In this document: positions 1 to 8,576 of the stretch, one piece after another
How positions within the stretch are numbered: position 1 is the first letter of the stretch
Layout: each line of letters starts with the position of its first letter
Assembly (NCBI RefSeq): GCF_004000605.1
Contig: NZ_CP018911.1
Coordinates: forward strand, 744,001 to 808,000
Origin: Glycocaulis alkaliphilus
GTDB lineage: Bacteria > Pseudomonadota > Alphaproteobacteria > Caulobacterales > Maricaulaceae
Direction of reading: 5' to 3'
Length of the DNA stretch: 64,000 nt
Made by a program: the position numbers and the translations under genes
Notes under the pieces: model-generated
Told to the model about the DNA's origin: nothing
Seen by the model: the letters and a program-made list of their open reading frames with translations, nothing else
Database searches by the model: none

Positions 1-258
1 CAGCGTGATCAAAAATGTCTTCAGAACTGCGACTAACGTCTCCTCAACGACGCCCAGTGATCAGAAGCAGGTGGACAACTGGTCGACGATGCCCCACAAA
101 CTGTCCCACAAGAAATCGGGGGCGCTTCAGGGCGGGCCAGTTAAGCATCAGAAATATATAGCATGCGGGGCATGCTGGTAACGGGGCGGGCTGGTCTCTC
201 TCCCGCTACCATGTTTCCGATGACAGATTTTGTGGCCGGAGCCGGGAAGACCGGCAGT
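1..258. other. Stretch without a supported gene
   Basis: No reading frame here has both a start signal and protein-like composition. The minus strand of roughly the first 50 bases reads as a short hydrophobic open stretch running off the window edge, behind a GAGGAG-like sequence, so a minus-strand gene may begin here. No standard start codon fits, so it is not called. A 7-bp inverted repeat (AGCATGC / GCATGCT, 160-176, 3-base loop) follows an AT-rich patch. It has no T-tract and is more likely a protein site than a terminator. Confidence 0.4.
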
Positions 259-660
259 TCAGGGCGCGGCTTGCAAGAACGGGTCATCCGCCTCGATGCC
301 TATAAATACCGCAGCTTCGTTCCAGTTGCTGAAAGCGCGGGCCTTAACACCCATCGAGGTCAGCTGGCGCGTGGCATGGGCGGCCCGCATCAACGTGCCT
401 GGCGAGTAGATATAGGCAACGCTGTCGAGTTTCGACACCTCTGGCAGGATGAACCGGAAGAAGTCCGTATACTGCTCAGGTGTCAGGCTGGGTTCGGCGG
501 CGCGATAATCAATCACCAGCGCGGAGTATTTGCCGCCTGCAAGCCGGTCGATGAGCTTTTGCCCGTTGCGCATGGACGCCTCAAAGGTCGTGCGTCCCAG
601 CACGGCCGCATAACGGCAACCCGGCGCTGGATCGCACGCGAAAATCTTGGGTTCACTCAT
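259..660 (-). CDS. Small cytosolic protein, possibly STAS/SpoIIAA-like
   Basis: 133-residue soluble protein without a signal peptide or membrane segment. The central part (about residues 45-115) alternates beta-like stretches (ALVIDYR, VAYIYSP) with helices and ends with a region carrying an N-W-N-E-A motif. This layout is reminiscent of SpoIIAA/STAS-like single-domain proteins of alphaproteobacteria, but no signature proves it. The ATG at 660 follows a purine-rich GGGCGGACAG. It is a single gene, transcribed away from the next gene in the window by composition and frame. The overlapping plus-strand frame (163-699) is Arg/Gly-rich and judged a shadow. Function unknown. Confidence 0.6.
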   Translation of the reverse strand: MSEPKIFACDPAPGCRYAAVLGRTTFEASMRNGQKLIDRLAGGKYSALVIDYRAAEPSLTPEQYTDFFRFILPEVSKLDSVAYIYSPGTLMRAAHATRQLTSMGVKARAFSNWNEAAVFIGIEADDPFLQAAP

Positions 661-773
661 ATATCTGTCCGCCCGGCCAGAAATCAGTGTTCAGTCTAGG
701 TGAGTCGCCCGAAGTAAGAACGAATTATTCTACATATGTGTGAAACGGCGGTGCCCGCGATCGCTGGCCCCGG

Positions 774-2630
774 TCAGGTGCTTGCTCCGGTCCGGCTCAG
801 TGCCAGGCGGACGAGCCGCTGCTCCAGCCGCTCTTTGAGGCTGGCAGGCTGCATCAGCTTCATGCGTTCAAGTTCGCCGGCAAAGCGGTGCGGTGCAGGT
901 GCATGCAAGAGCGCCGAAGCAATCAGGCCGGCGCGTGCCTTCCAGCCCGCATTGCGCTGCGCCAGCCATTCCAGCGCTTCGCGCAAGGCCTGCTCGGTTT
1001 CGGTCAAATCGCTGCCAAACGGGAATTTTACCAGCGTGCCGGCCGACATGGCGGGCTGAAGGCGCGTTGCGAGCTGTTGGGGTGTGTTTTGCCGCGCACT
1101 GTCCGGCAGGGCGTAGTCCGCTTCAACCTTTCCGGCGGCCTTCGCCTCATCCAGGAACGCGTCCTGAAAGCGGCTGTCGGCAATCTGCGCCAGGGCGATG
1201 GCGACTTCACGGTCGGTGCGCCCGCGCAGGTCAGCTACGCCGTATTCGGTAACGACAATGTCGCGCAGATGGCGCGGCACGGTCACCTCGCCGCCGGTCC
1301 ACACGATATTGGAACGTGTCTCGCCACCGGTCTGGCGCGTCGCACGCACCAGGATGATGGACCGCGCCCCTACCAGCTCGTGGGCCATGGCGGAGAAATT
1401 GTACTGCCCGCCCACACCGCTCACTACGCGCCCGTCGGCCAGCGTATCGGAGATCGCCGCGCCGCGCCCGTTGACCATCATGGCGGTGTTGATGAAGCGC
1501 GCGTGCTGGCGCTGCAGGCGGGCCAGTTCCTCGTGACCGTAAAGATCATTGACGCGCGCCACGGACGTCATGTCGATGCGCGCGCGCTCAGCATCGCTCA
1601 GCTTGCGCAAACGGTCATAGAGCTCGCCCGGACCGGCAAAGAAGCCGCCATGCAGGGCGATGCCCTCTTCGCCGCGCAGGCTCGCCGGGTCTGCCAGCAA
1701 GGCCTGCTGGCGCGCAATATCATCGCTCACGCGGCGCGTCAGCAGCCCGCTCTGGAAAAGGTCCAGCAGGCCAAGCGTCAGCATTTCGCTGCAGCCGTAC
1801 AAACCCTCGTGGAACGGCTCCAGACCGCCGCACTGTCCGGCAAGTGTCATGTCCGCGCCCATTGTCTCGATCGCGCTGCGCCAGGCGGTATTGTCGAGAT
1901 GGCGCAATTTAAGGGCCGCCGCCACGGCGTCCGAGAGAGCACCGATCCCGGTTTGCAGCGTGCCGCCATCGCGCACCAGCGTGCTGACATGCAGCCCGAT
2001 GGACCAGGCGGGCAGGCTGACGGCCTCGCGCGGAATGGGAAACAGCGTGTACTCGCCTGCGTCAACAAGCGCGTCGAACCAGTCTTCGGGTATGTCCGCC
2101 GCCTGGCCCATGAAGGGAAGGGCGGCGTTGAGCTCGCCCAGTACCAATGCCGGAGCACCTGTCTTGCGCCGTTCATGCAGGGCCGGGATCATGTCCAGAG
2201 ACAGGTCCGGGTTGCATGACAGGCTCAACCTGCCATCCCTGCCGGGCGCGACCATCTGGGCTACCACGTTCACGCCTGCTTCCAGAATGGCGCGGCCGGC
2301 ATGGGTGTAATTGGCGCTGACATAATCGCGCTGGGCCGACGCGTTGTTCAGCAAGCCTCCCGGCGGCAGGAAAAACTCCTTCACCCGCACATTGGCCGGC
2401 AGGGCGTTACGGCGCCGGTCGCGCGCATAGTCCAGATCGGGGTAGCCGTCGTAAAGACGCTCCGAAATCGGATCGAGCAGACGCGCAGCAAGCGCGTTGG
2501 GCGCAGAGGGGCGCTCCAGCGTCAGGGCGGTAAAGATCGTCAGCTCTATGTCTGGATCGGCCTTGGCACGTGCATAGAAGGCGTTGGCGATATGATTGGC
2601 CTTGCCCAGCCCCAGCGGCAGGCCCAGCAC
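774..2630 (-). CDS. Acetyl-CoA hydrolase/transferase family protein (start uncertain)
   Basis: About 618 residues as called from GTG at 2630. The family comprises acetyl-CoA hydrolases and CoA-transferases such as 4-hydroxybutyrate CoA-transferase, which move or hydrolyse CoA on short acyl-CoAs. The N-terminal half contains the glycine-rich LGLPLGLGKANH segment, and the C-terminal half has the typical GVGGQYNF and VTEYGVADLRGR segments of the AcetylCoA_hyd_C domain. The GTG sits inside the conserved VGKRIVLGLPLGLGK block. Homology continues about 35-40 codons upstream in the same open frame, up to a TGA near 2762, but no ATG, GTG or TTG occurs there. Either a rare start (CTG or ATA) or a one-base indel near 2720 hides the real start. 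An out-of-frame ATG lies just upstream. Confidence 0.85.
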   Translation of the reverse strand: MLGLPLGLGKANHIANAFYARAKADPDIELTIFTALTLERPSAPNALAARLLDPISERLYDGYPDLDYARDRRRNALPANVRVKEFFLPPGGLLNNASAQRDYVSANYTHAGRAILEAGVNVVAQMVAPGRDGRLSLSCNPDLSLDMIPALHERRKTGAPALVLGELNAALPFMGQAADIPEDWFDALVDAGEYTLFPIPREAVSLPAWSIGLHVSTLVRDGGTLQTGIGALSDAVAAALKLRHLDNTAWRSAIETMGADMTLAGQCGGLEPFHEGLYGCSEMLTLGLLDLFQSGLLTRRVSDDIARQQALLADPASLRGEEGIALHGGFFAGPGELYDRLRKLSDAERARIDMTSVARVNDLYGHEELARLQRQHARFINTAMMVNGRGAAISDTLADGRVVSGVGGQYNFSAMAHELVGARSIILVRATRQTGGETRSNIVWTGGEVTVPRHLRDIVVTEYGVADLRGRTDREVAIALAQIADSRFQDAFLDEAKAAGKVEADYALPDSARQNTPQQLATRLQPAMSAGTLVKFPFGSDLTETEQALREALEWLAQRNAGWKARAGLIASALLHAPAPHRFAGELERMKLMQPASLKERLEQRLVRLALSRTGAST

Positions 2631-2853
2631 GATGCGCTTGCCAACGCGCTCCAGCGCAAGGTCTACGCACGCCTCTGGAGAGGGCAGGCGGGCTGTATTC
2701 GCAGCGGGTCGGGGCAGGGCGAAAACTCCATTCTGCCGTATGGGAAAGCCTACGTCCGGTCAGCGTAATCGTTCAAAGATTCTGTTGCCAGCGTAACGGG
2801 GCAGGCCGGCCGGCCCCGTACACACCATACAGGCAGCCGCCCTGCTTTTGACG

Positions 2854-4647
2854 CTAACCGGCACCTTCCAGAGGCCAGATCATCGGGATCATCACGACGG
2901 CAACAATCAGCATGACAACGTTCAGTGGCACGCCAATTTTCACAAAATCCATAAACCGGTAATGCCCCGGCCCATACACGAGTGTGTTGGTCTGATACCC
3001 GATTGGTGTTGCGAAGCTGGCGCTTGCCGCAAACATCACGGCGACCACGAAGGGGCGCGGGTCCAGACCTGCGGCGAGAGCCAGAGCGGCGGCAACCGGG
3101 GTGATGACGATGGCGACGGCGTTGTTGGTAACCGTCTCCGTCAGGAAAGATGTCACCGCATAGACCAGGGCGAGCAGAACGAGCGGGGATGCCACTGCCA
3201 GAAGCGGACGGGCTGCCCCTACGAGTAGATCGATCGAACCGGTACGGTCCAGCGCGGCCCCGATTGCCAGCATGGCGACGATGAGCGCCAGAATGCGCCA
3301 GTCAATGCTGTCAAAAGCCTCCTCAGGGTCAAGGCAGCCTGAAAACAGGACGATGGCTACCCCGATAACAGCCAGGCCGACAATTGGCATGATATTCAGA
3401 GCGGCCAGAACTACGACGCCTATCAGGGTCGCAATCGCAATCGGTGCGCGTTCCCGCCGGAAGGCCTGGTCCTCGGGCCGGGCCAGATCAACAAGGCCCA
3501 GCTCGCGTGACATGCGCTCGATGTCCTCTGGCGCGCCTTCCAGCAGCACGCTGTCGCCCGGATTGAGCCGGATACGGCCTACATGGTCGCTGATTTCGCC
3601 TCCATGGCGGTGTACCGCGACAACATAGACGCCGAACCGGCGGCGCAGACGGTAGGACTTAAGTGGTGCGCCGGTGAGCCGGCTGCCTGGCCCGACCACA
3701 GCCTCTACCAGCACCGCCCTGCTTTCACTGACGTCTTCAAGATCGTCGGAACCGACACGCACCTCTCCGTCGCGGTGCAGAGATAGAACCTCGCTCATCG
3801 GCGATTCAAGGACGAGGCGGTCTCCGGCCTGCAACTCGATCTGATCGATGTCATGACGCAGGGTCTGGGAGTGGCGCACTACATCAAGGAGGCGCAGATC
3901 GCGCAGCTTCAGGAAAGGCACGTCTTCAGGGCGGCGTCCGATCAGGGACGAGCCGTCCGGGATACGGGCATCGGTGATGAAGCGAGACTCGCCCGCTCCA
4001 TCCAGCAAGGAGAAATCCTTGCGGTCAGGCAGGACCCGCGGTGCCACAATGGCGAGATAGATGAGGCCTGTGGCGGCCACGGCCAGACCCACCGCGCTCA
4101 TTTCGAAAATACCGAAAGGTTCCAGCCCTGCCTGGCGCGCCGCGCCGTCCACGACGAGATTGGTCGACGTGCCGATCAGCGTGCAGGTGCCGCCCATGAT
4201 CGCGCAATAGGACAGGGGAAGAAGTAGTTTTGACGGGGCTAGGTTCAGGTCGCGGGCAATCCCGGTAATGACCGGGATCAGGATCATCACAACCGGAATG
4301 TTGTTCATGAAGGCGGATACGACGACCGTCAGCAGGAAGGTCGATCCAATGACGAGTATCTTGCTCGATCCGGCCTTTCGCTGGATGAAGCGGCTGACCT
4401 CAAGGATGGCGCCGGTTCGCACCAGTGCAGCCGAAATGACAAACATGCAGGCAATGGTCAGCGGCGCAGCATTGGCCAGCGCCCCCACCATGCTGGCGCT
4501 GTCGAGCAGGCCGAGCACGAGAAACACGGCCACCGCCCCGATGGCTACCATTTCCGGCGGGAAGCGCTCGGACGCGAACACCGCCAGCATCACACCCAGA
4601 AGGGCGAGCGCCAGCCATCCCGCATTCGGGCCAAGCCATTCAATCAT
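2854..4647 (-). CDS. SLC13/DASS-family permease with two RCK_C domains
   Basis: 597-residue inner-membrane transporter of the divalent anion:sodium symporter type (citrate, succinate, sulfate-like anions). Two hydrophobic halves flank a soluble insert. The N-terminal half has FMNNIPVVMI and GTSTNLVVDG, and the C-terminal half has TNNAVAIVITPVA. These match the duplicated helical-hairpin and N-T/S signature regions of the family. Between them (about residues 205-385) lie two TrkA-C-like (RCK_C) modules, including the GDRLVLESP and GDSVLLEGAP segments, which in related proteins bind small ligands. The substrate cannot be told from sequence. It starts with ATG and is divergent from the gene at 4881. 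Confidence 0.88.
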   Translation of the reverse strand: MIEWLGPNAGWLALALLGVMLAVFASERFPPEMVAIGAVAVFLVLGLLDSASMVGALANAAPLTIACMFVISAALVRTGAILEVSRFIQRKAGSSKILVIGSTFLLTVVVSAFMNNIPVVMILIPVITGIARDLNLAPSKLLLPLSYCAIMGGTCTLIGTSTNLVVDGAARQAGLEPFGIFEMSAVGLAVAATGLIYLAIVAPRVLPDRKDFSLLDGAGESRFITDARIPDGSSLIGRRPEDVPFLKLRDLRLLDVVRHSQTLRHDIDQIELQAGDRLVLESPMSEVLSLHRDGEVRVGSDDLEDVSESRAVLVEAVVGPGSRLTGAPLKSYRLRRRFGVYVVAVHRHGGEISDHVGRIRLNPGDSVLLEGAPEDIERMSRELGLVDLARPEDQAFRRERAPIAIATLIGVVVLAALNIMPIVGLAVIGVAIVLFSGCLDPEEAFDSIDWRILALIVAMLAIGAALDRTGSIDLLVGAARPLLAVASPLVLLALVYAVTSFLTETVTNNAVAIVITPVAAALALAAGLDPRPFVVAVMFAASASFATPIGYQTNTLVYGPGHYRFMDFVKIGVPLNVVMLIVAVVMIPMIWPLEGAG

Positions 4648-4880
4648 TGATATGCTCCCATGCCAGCGAACGATTTATTCACTGCTGGCCTGTGCTGTAA
4701 ATGCTCCAACGGAGGGGCGGGCACGTAAAACCCGCCATGGACTGCTTAAACCTCTTTCTGGATACAGGTGATGGCGTAAACAATCGTGTCGAGGGTGCGC
4801 CGCGCGCGCGGGCGGCCAGGGTTCTTCTGCGCGGCGGCATGCTATAGGCTGGGCTGCTCCAGCCATCAGGGGCTAAAGTC

Positions 4881-5393
4881 ATGTTTGGTGGACGTAAGGC
4901 CGAGGAACGTCGGCGTGACGAGATTCGTCTGGCCCAGGCGGCGTGCAGCAATGCGCTTGAGGCCTTGCGCGCCGGCAATGTCGCCAAGGCACGCGCGGAG
5001 CTGGCCGCTGTGCCGAAGAAAGTCGATTTTGCGGACATTGGCTGGAAGGTCGAACTTACCGCTGCCGTGCTTGATCTGGCTGCAGGGCGGCGCAAGCCCG
5101 CCACAACGCGGCTCACGGTCATCTGCGCGCGTCTCGACGAAACCGACCTGTCACGTGATGACAAGGGCTATCTGCGCCTGTTCGCCCTTTACCGTGCTAT
5201 CGAGGCCTCCAGGGATGGCAAGGCCCCGCAGGAATTGCGCGACCTGGTGGAAGATTTCCGTTTCGACCACACGCTGGTTTCGCCGGAGCTGAAAGTCGGA
5301 TTTCCTCTCAAGAAGACCGAGGAAGCGGTACCCGCCCCGCCGCCCATGGCCCGGCCTGCCAACGCCGGAGCAGACGACCCGTTCGAGCAATAG
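4881..5393 (+). CDS. Conserved hypothetical soluble protein
   Basis: 170 residues with no signal peptide or transmembrane segment. The N-terminus is strongly charged (MFGGRKAEERRRDEIR) and followed by helical Ala/Leu-rich repeats resembling degenerate TPR-like helices (about residues 15-120). The tail is Pro/Ala-rich and probably disordered, ending DDPFEQ. The ATG at 4881 follows CATCAGGGGCTAAAGTC, with AGGGG about 9 bases upstream. It is a monocistronic gene between the divergent DASS transporter and the convergent TPR lipoprotein. I do not recognise a named family. A scaffold or protein-interaction role would be a guess. Confidence 0.7.
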   Translation: MFGGRKAEERRRDEIRLAQAACSNALEALRAGNVAKARAELAAVPKKVDFADIGWKVELTAAVLDLAAGRRKPATTRLTVICARLDETDLSRDDKGYLRLFALYRAIEASRDGKAPQELRDLVEDFRFDHTLVSPELKVGFPLKKTEEAVPAPPPMARPANAGADDPFEQ

Positions 5394-5409
5394 CTGGAGC
5401 GGCGGCTTC

Positions 5410-6240
5410 TTACGGATGACTGCCGCGCAGCGCAGCGTCGTTCAGGCTGTCCCAGCGGCGCGGGCTGGTCATCATCGCCCGGACATAGGCCATGTTGGCG
5501 GCCGCCATTTGTGGCGTGGTGTCGATGGTGGCAATGCGCTCAGCCTCGTCAAACCGTCCCTGCAGGGCAAGCACAAGCGCCAGGTTCTGGCGGATCTGCG
5601 CCGAGGCAAGATCATTGTCCATGGCCCGGCGCAACAGCGTTTCGGCCTGTTCCGGTTCGCCTGCCAGGGCATGTGACAATGCCAGATTGGACAGGATTGA
5701 AGGCTCATCCGGTGCGATTGTCATGGCTTCCTGGAACCGGGCACGTGCCGCACTGGTGCGCCCGGCCTGTTCCAGCGAGACACCCAGCGCATTGATGAGG
5801 CGCCAGTTTCCAGGCTCTGCCTGAGCCGCCCGTGTCAGTGGCTCGATGGCTTGCTGGCCTCGCCCTTCTGCTGCCAGTGCCAGCCCGTAGGCGCCCAGAA
5901 GCGCGGCATCCTCGGGAAACAGGGCCAGCGCCTGACGCGCGACTTCCATGGACCGCTGGGTGCTGCCGAGCTGGCGTAGAACGCCCGCCAGCTGCGTGGC
6001 GGCTTCCCGGTCGGCGGGGTTGAGCTCATAGGCCTCGGCCCAGAACGCAGCCTGCGTCAGCAGATCCTGATTGGCGATGGACCGGCGTTCGGCGGCTGTG
6101 GCCGGCACGATTGAGCGCGACTCCATTTCCAGAACCAGCGCGGCTTCCTGCGCAGAGGGAGGGGCGGCCGTGGTCGCACATGCGCCAAGGGCCAGCGCGC
6201 TGGCGGCGGTGAAGGCTGCAGCGGACAAACGCATGGACAT
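5410..6240 (-). CDS. TPR-repeat lipoprotein (TadD/PilF-like)
   Basis: 276-residue envelope lipoprotein. The signal peptide ends in LALGAC (lipobox, Cys21). The mature part is a run of tetratricopeptide repeats, with helices such as PADREAATQLAGVLRQLG, FPEDAALLGAYGLALAAEG and APDEPSILSNLALSHALAG (about residues 75-235). TPR lipoproteins of this kind act as assembly factors for pili or secretion systems (TadD, PilF), but no tad gene lies nearby, so the partner is unknown. It is divergent from the M17 aminopeptidase. The shared intergenic region (6241-6355) has two direct copies of GTTAACGC (6252 and 6305) and a GGACC/GGTCC hairpin. Confidence 0.8.
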   Translation of the reverse strand: MSMRLSAAAFTAASALALGACATTAAPPSAQEAALVLEMESRSIVPATAAERRSIANQDLLTQAAFWAEAYELNPADREAATQLAGVLRQLGSTQRSMEVARQALALFPEDAALLGAYGLALAAEGRGQQAIEPLTRAAQAEPGNWRLINALGVSLEQAGRTSAARARFQEAMTIAPDEPSILSNLALSHALAGEPEQAETLLRRAMDNDLASAQIRQNLALVLALQGRFDEAERIATIDTTPQMAAANMAYVRAMMTSPRRWDSLNDAALRGSHP

Positions 6241-6355
6241 GATCTAACCCTGTTAACGCGGACCGTTATGGTCCCTATCTTTCGGGTGGGCCGGTCAAGA
6301 AGCCGTTAACGCTTCGCTTTGCCGGTTCGTCCTTGTGAGTTGTCTGGAGAGTTTG

Positions 6356-7726
6356 ATGAGTTTTGCATTCGCCGATGCCGCCGATACGGCCCGTACCGTC
6401 CACCTCACCGCGCGCGCTGACCTTGATTCGGTGCTGTCCGGGGTGGGCGAGGAGGCTGCTGGCCACGCCCGCGCCGCCGGTTTTTCCGGCAAGCTGGGTG
6501 AGATGGTCGTCCTTCCTGGCGACGGCGATGCGCTTTACGGCGTCGGTGACGCGTTAACTCCGTTTGACGCGGGCAATGCCGCGCTGAGCCTGCCCGAGGG
6601 TGACTGGCGCATTGGCGGCATGCCGCGCAACTGGGATCCGACAGTGCTTGCCACGGCACTTGGCCTGGGCAGCTACCAGTTCACCCGCTACCGCGCTGCG
6701 CCGCGAGCGCCTGCACGCTTTCATCTGCCAGCAGGCGCTGATGAAGCGGACGCCTTGCGTATTATCGCCGGCGTCACAGTTTGCCGCGACCTCATCAACA
6801 CCCCAGCAGGCGATATGCTGCCGAGCCATCTGGAAGACGCGGCCCGCACCATCGCAAAGCCTTTTGGTGCCAAGGTGACGAGCATTGTCGGCGACGATCT
6901 GCTCAAGCAGAACTATCCGATGATCCATGCTGTTGGCCGCGCATCCACCGATGCGCCGCGCCTGATCGAGCTGCTCTGGGGAGACCCGTCCCATCCACGC
7001 GTCGCACTGGTCGGCAAGGGCGTGTGTTTTGATTCTGGCGGCCTCAATATCAAGGGCGGCAGCAATATGCTGCTGATGAAGAAGGATATGGGCGGCGCGG
7101 CCAACGTTCTTGGCCTTGCCACCATGATCATGGATGCGGGCCTGCCGGTTCACCTTCAGGTGCTCGTACCAGCCGTGGAGAACGCCATTTCCGGGAATGC
7201 CTTCCGTCCGGGCGATGTTTTGCCGTCACGCAAAGGACTGACGGTCGAAATCGGCAATACCGATGCCGAAGGGCGTCTGGTACTCGGCGACGCACTGACG
7301 CGCGCCTGCGAGGACAAGCCGGATCTCGTCATCGACATGGCGACGCTGACGGGCGCCGCGCGCATCGCGCTCGGGCCTGAGCTGGCGCCTGTCTACACCG
7401 ACGATGACGCGCTTGCTGCAGACATCGCCGCAGCCGCCAGCCAGGTGGATGATCCGGTCTGGCGCATGCCGCTCTGGAGCGGATATGACAGCCAGCTTGA
7501 GGGCGATATATCCGACCTCTCCAATACCGGGTCAGGCCCGATGGCAGGTTCCATTACGGCTGCGCTGTTCCTGCGCCGCTTCGTCGATACCAAGGCCTGG
7601 GTGCATCTCGACATTTATGGCTGGAATCCCAAGGCCCGGCCGGGCCGTCCACTGGGCGGCGAAATGCTGGCGGGGCGTGCTCTCTATGAGGCTCTCAAGG
7701 CCCGTTATGGAGCACCCCATGGCTGA
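6356..7726 (+). CDS. Leucyl aminopeptidase family protein (peptidase M17)
   Basis: 456-residue cytosolic aminopeptidase that removes N-terminal residues from peptides with two catalytic metal ions. The metal and catalytic segments of M17 are all present: GKGVCFDSGGLNIK and MKKDMGGAA (lysine and aspartate ligands), then NTDAEGRLVLGD, the family signature. The N-terminal domain is shorter and divergent, as in the alphaproteobacterial PepA-like group. The ATG at 6356 has GGAGAG 6 bases upstream. A GTG at 6335 in the same frame has no ribosome site. The stop overlaps the start of the NlpC/P60 gene, so the two are co-translated. This suggests joint turnover of cell-wall or other peptides. Confidence 0.92.
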   Translation: MSFAFADAADTARTVHLTARADLDSVLSGVGEEAAGHARAAGFSGKLGEMVVLPGDGDALYGVGDALTPFDAGNAALSLPEGDWRIGGMPRNWDPTVLATALGLGSYQFTRYRAAPRAPARFHLPAGADEADALRIIAGVTVCRDLINTPAGDMLPSHLEDAARTIAKPFGAKVTSIVGDDLLKQNYPMIHAVGRASTDAPRLIELLWGDPSHPRVALVGKGVCFDSGGLNIKGGSNMLLMKKDMGGAANVLGLATMIMDAGLPVHLQVLVPAVENAISGNAFRPGDVLPSRKGLTVEIGNTDAEGRLVLGDALTRACEDKPDLVIDMATLTGAARIALGPELAPVYTDDDALAADIAAAASQVDDPVWRMPLWSGYDSQLEGDISDLSNTGSGPMAGSITAALFLRRFVDTKAWVHLDIYGWNPKARPGRPLGGEMLAGRALYEALKARYGAPHG

Positions 7727-8501
7727 AGACTTCCAGGTAACTGCAGGCGTAACCGCCATCCGGCGAGAGCCGCGTGACGACGCCATGATGGACAGCCAGC
7801 TGCTGGCTGGAGAGGTGTTTTGCGTCGAGGACGAATCGGAAGGCTGGGCGCGGGGCATGTCGCGCCATGATGGCTATCGCGGCTATATCGACATGGCGGC
7901 GCTGTCGGCGCCAGTGCTGATTCCGACGCACCGTGTCAGCGCGGTACGCACCTATGTGTTCAGCGAGCCGGATCTGAAATCGCCCCCGCGTTTCCTGTTG
8001 TCGCTCAATGCCAAGATCGCGGCCGGCCGCCGGGAGGGCAAGTTTATCGAAAGCCAGCGTCAGGGCTGGGTTTTCACCGGGCATCTCACGGCACTGGATG
8101 CCAGCGAGCCTGACTGGGTGGCCGTTGCCGAGCGCTTCCTGCACTCACCCTATCTGTGGGGCGGCAAGGAAAGCCTGGGGCTGGACTGCTCCGGCCTGAT
8201 CCAGGTGAGCATGGAGGCGGCAGGCATACGCATCCCGCGCGATAGCGGTGATCAGGAGGCCTGGGCGAAGGAGCGCTGGAGCAAGGTGCCTGTGGCAGAT
8301 TCGCTGGCCGGGCTGCAGCGCGGAGATCTGGTGTTCTGGCCGGGCCATGTCGGCATCATGACGGATGCGGTGCATATGCTGCACGCCAACGCGTTTCACA
8401 TGGCAACCGCGCTTGAACCGCTCCATCTCGCAGCGGCCCGCATTGCCCGCCATCATGCGCCGATGAGCGGTATTTTCCGCGCTCCCAACGCCAGAGGCTA
8501 G
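7719..8501 (+). CDS. NlpC/P60 family cell-wall hydrolase (C40), SH3-like N-terminus
   Basis: 260 residues. The C-terminal half is an NlpC/P60 cysteine peptidase: catalytic Cys157 in the LDCSGLIQ motif, and the catalytic histidine in GDLVFWPGHVGIM. Members usually cut the gamma-D-glutamyl-diaminopimelate bond of peptidoglycan peptides. The N-terminal half resembles bacterial SH3-like domains seen in such proteins (GWARGMSRHDGYRGYIDMAAL). No signal peptide is seen, which together with the overlap with the aminopeptidase suggests cytosolic recycling of murein peptides. The ATG at 7719 has GGAG 6 bases before it. An in-frame ATG at 7707 is an alternative start. Confidence 0.9.
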   Translation: MAEDFQVTAGVTAIRREPRDDAMMDSQLLAGEVFCVEDESEGWARGMSRHDGYRGYIDMAALSAPVLIPTHRVSAVRTYVFSEPDLKSPPRFLLSLNAKIAAGRREGKFIESQRQGWVFTGHLTALDASEPDWVAVAERFLHSPYLWGGKESLGLDCSGLIQVSMEAAGIRIPRDSGDQEAWAKERWSKVPVADSLAGLQRGDLVFWPGHVGIMTDAVHMLHANAFHMATALEPLHLAAARIARHHAPMSGIFRAPNARG

Positions 8502-8527
8502 GCCGCTGCAGGCACGGCAAACAAAAA

Positions 8528-8553
8528 GGGCGCTTCGATCGAAGCGCCCTTTT
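8528..8553. terminator. Bidirectional rho-independent terminator
   Basis: A perfect 22-base palindrome (GGGCGCTTCGA and its complement) is flanked by A5 on one side and T4 on the other. It lies between the convergent NlpC/P60 and cytochrome c genes and can serve both strands. Confidence 0.85.
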
Positions 8554-8576
8554 CAAGGTGTGGCGGCGGGAAAGGG

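Noticed and set aside
1-53. Possible N-terminus of a minus-strand gene leaving the window (hydrophobic LVAVLKTFLITL-like reading)
   Set aside because: Fewer than 20 codons are visible and no standard start fits behind the GAGGAG, so it cannot be supported.
163-699. 178-codon plus-strand frame over the first small gene
   Set aside because: Basic, low-complexity translation and no ribosome site. The minus-strand frame has balanced, fold-like composition.
888-2219. 443-codon plus-strand frame opposite the CoA-transferase family gene
   Set aside because: Shadow frame rich in Arg, His and Gln without domain-like features. The minus-strand frame shows clear family motifs.
6241-6355. GTTAACGC direct repeats as a CtrA site
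   Set aside because: The spacing between TTAA elements (53 bases) does not fit TTAA-N7-TTAA. The repeats remain only a minor observation.
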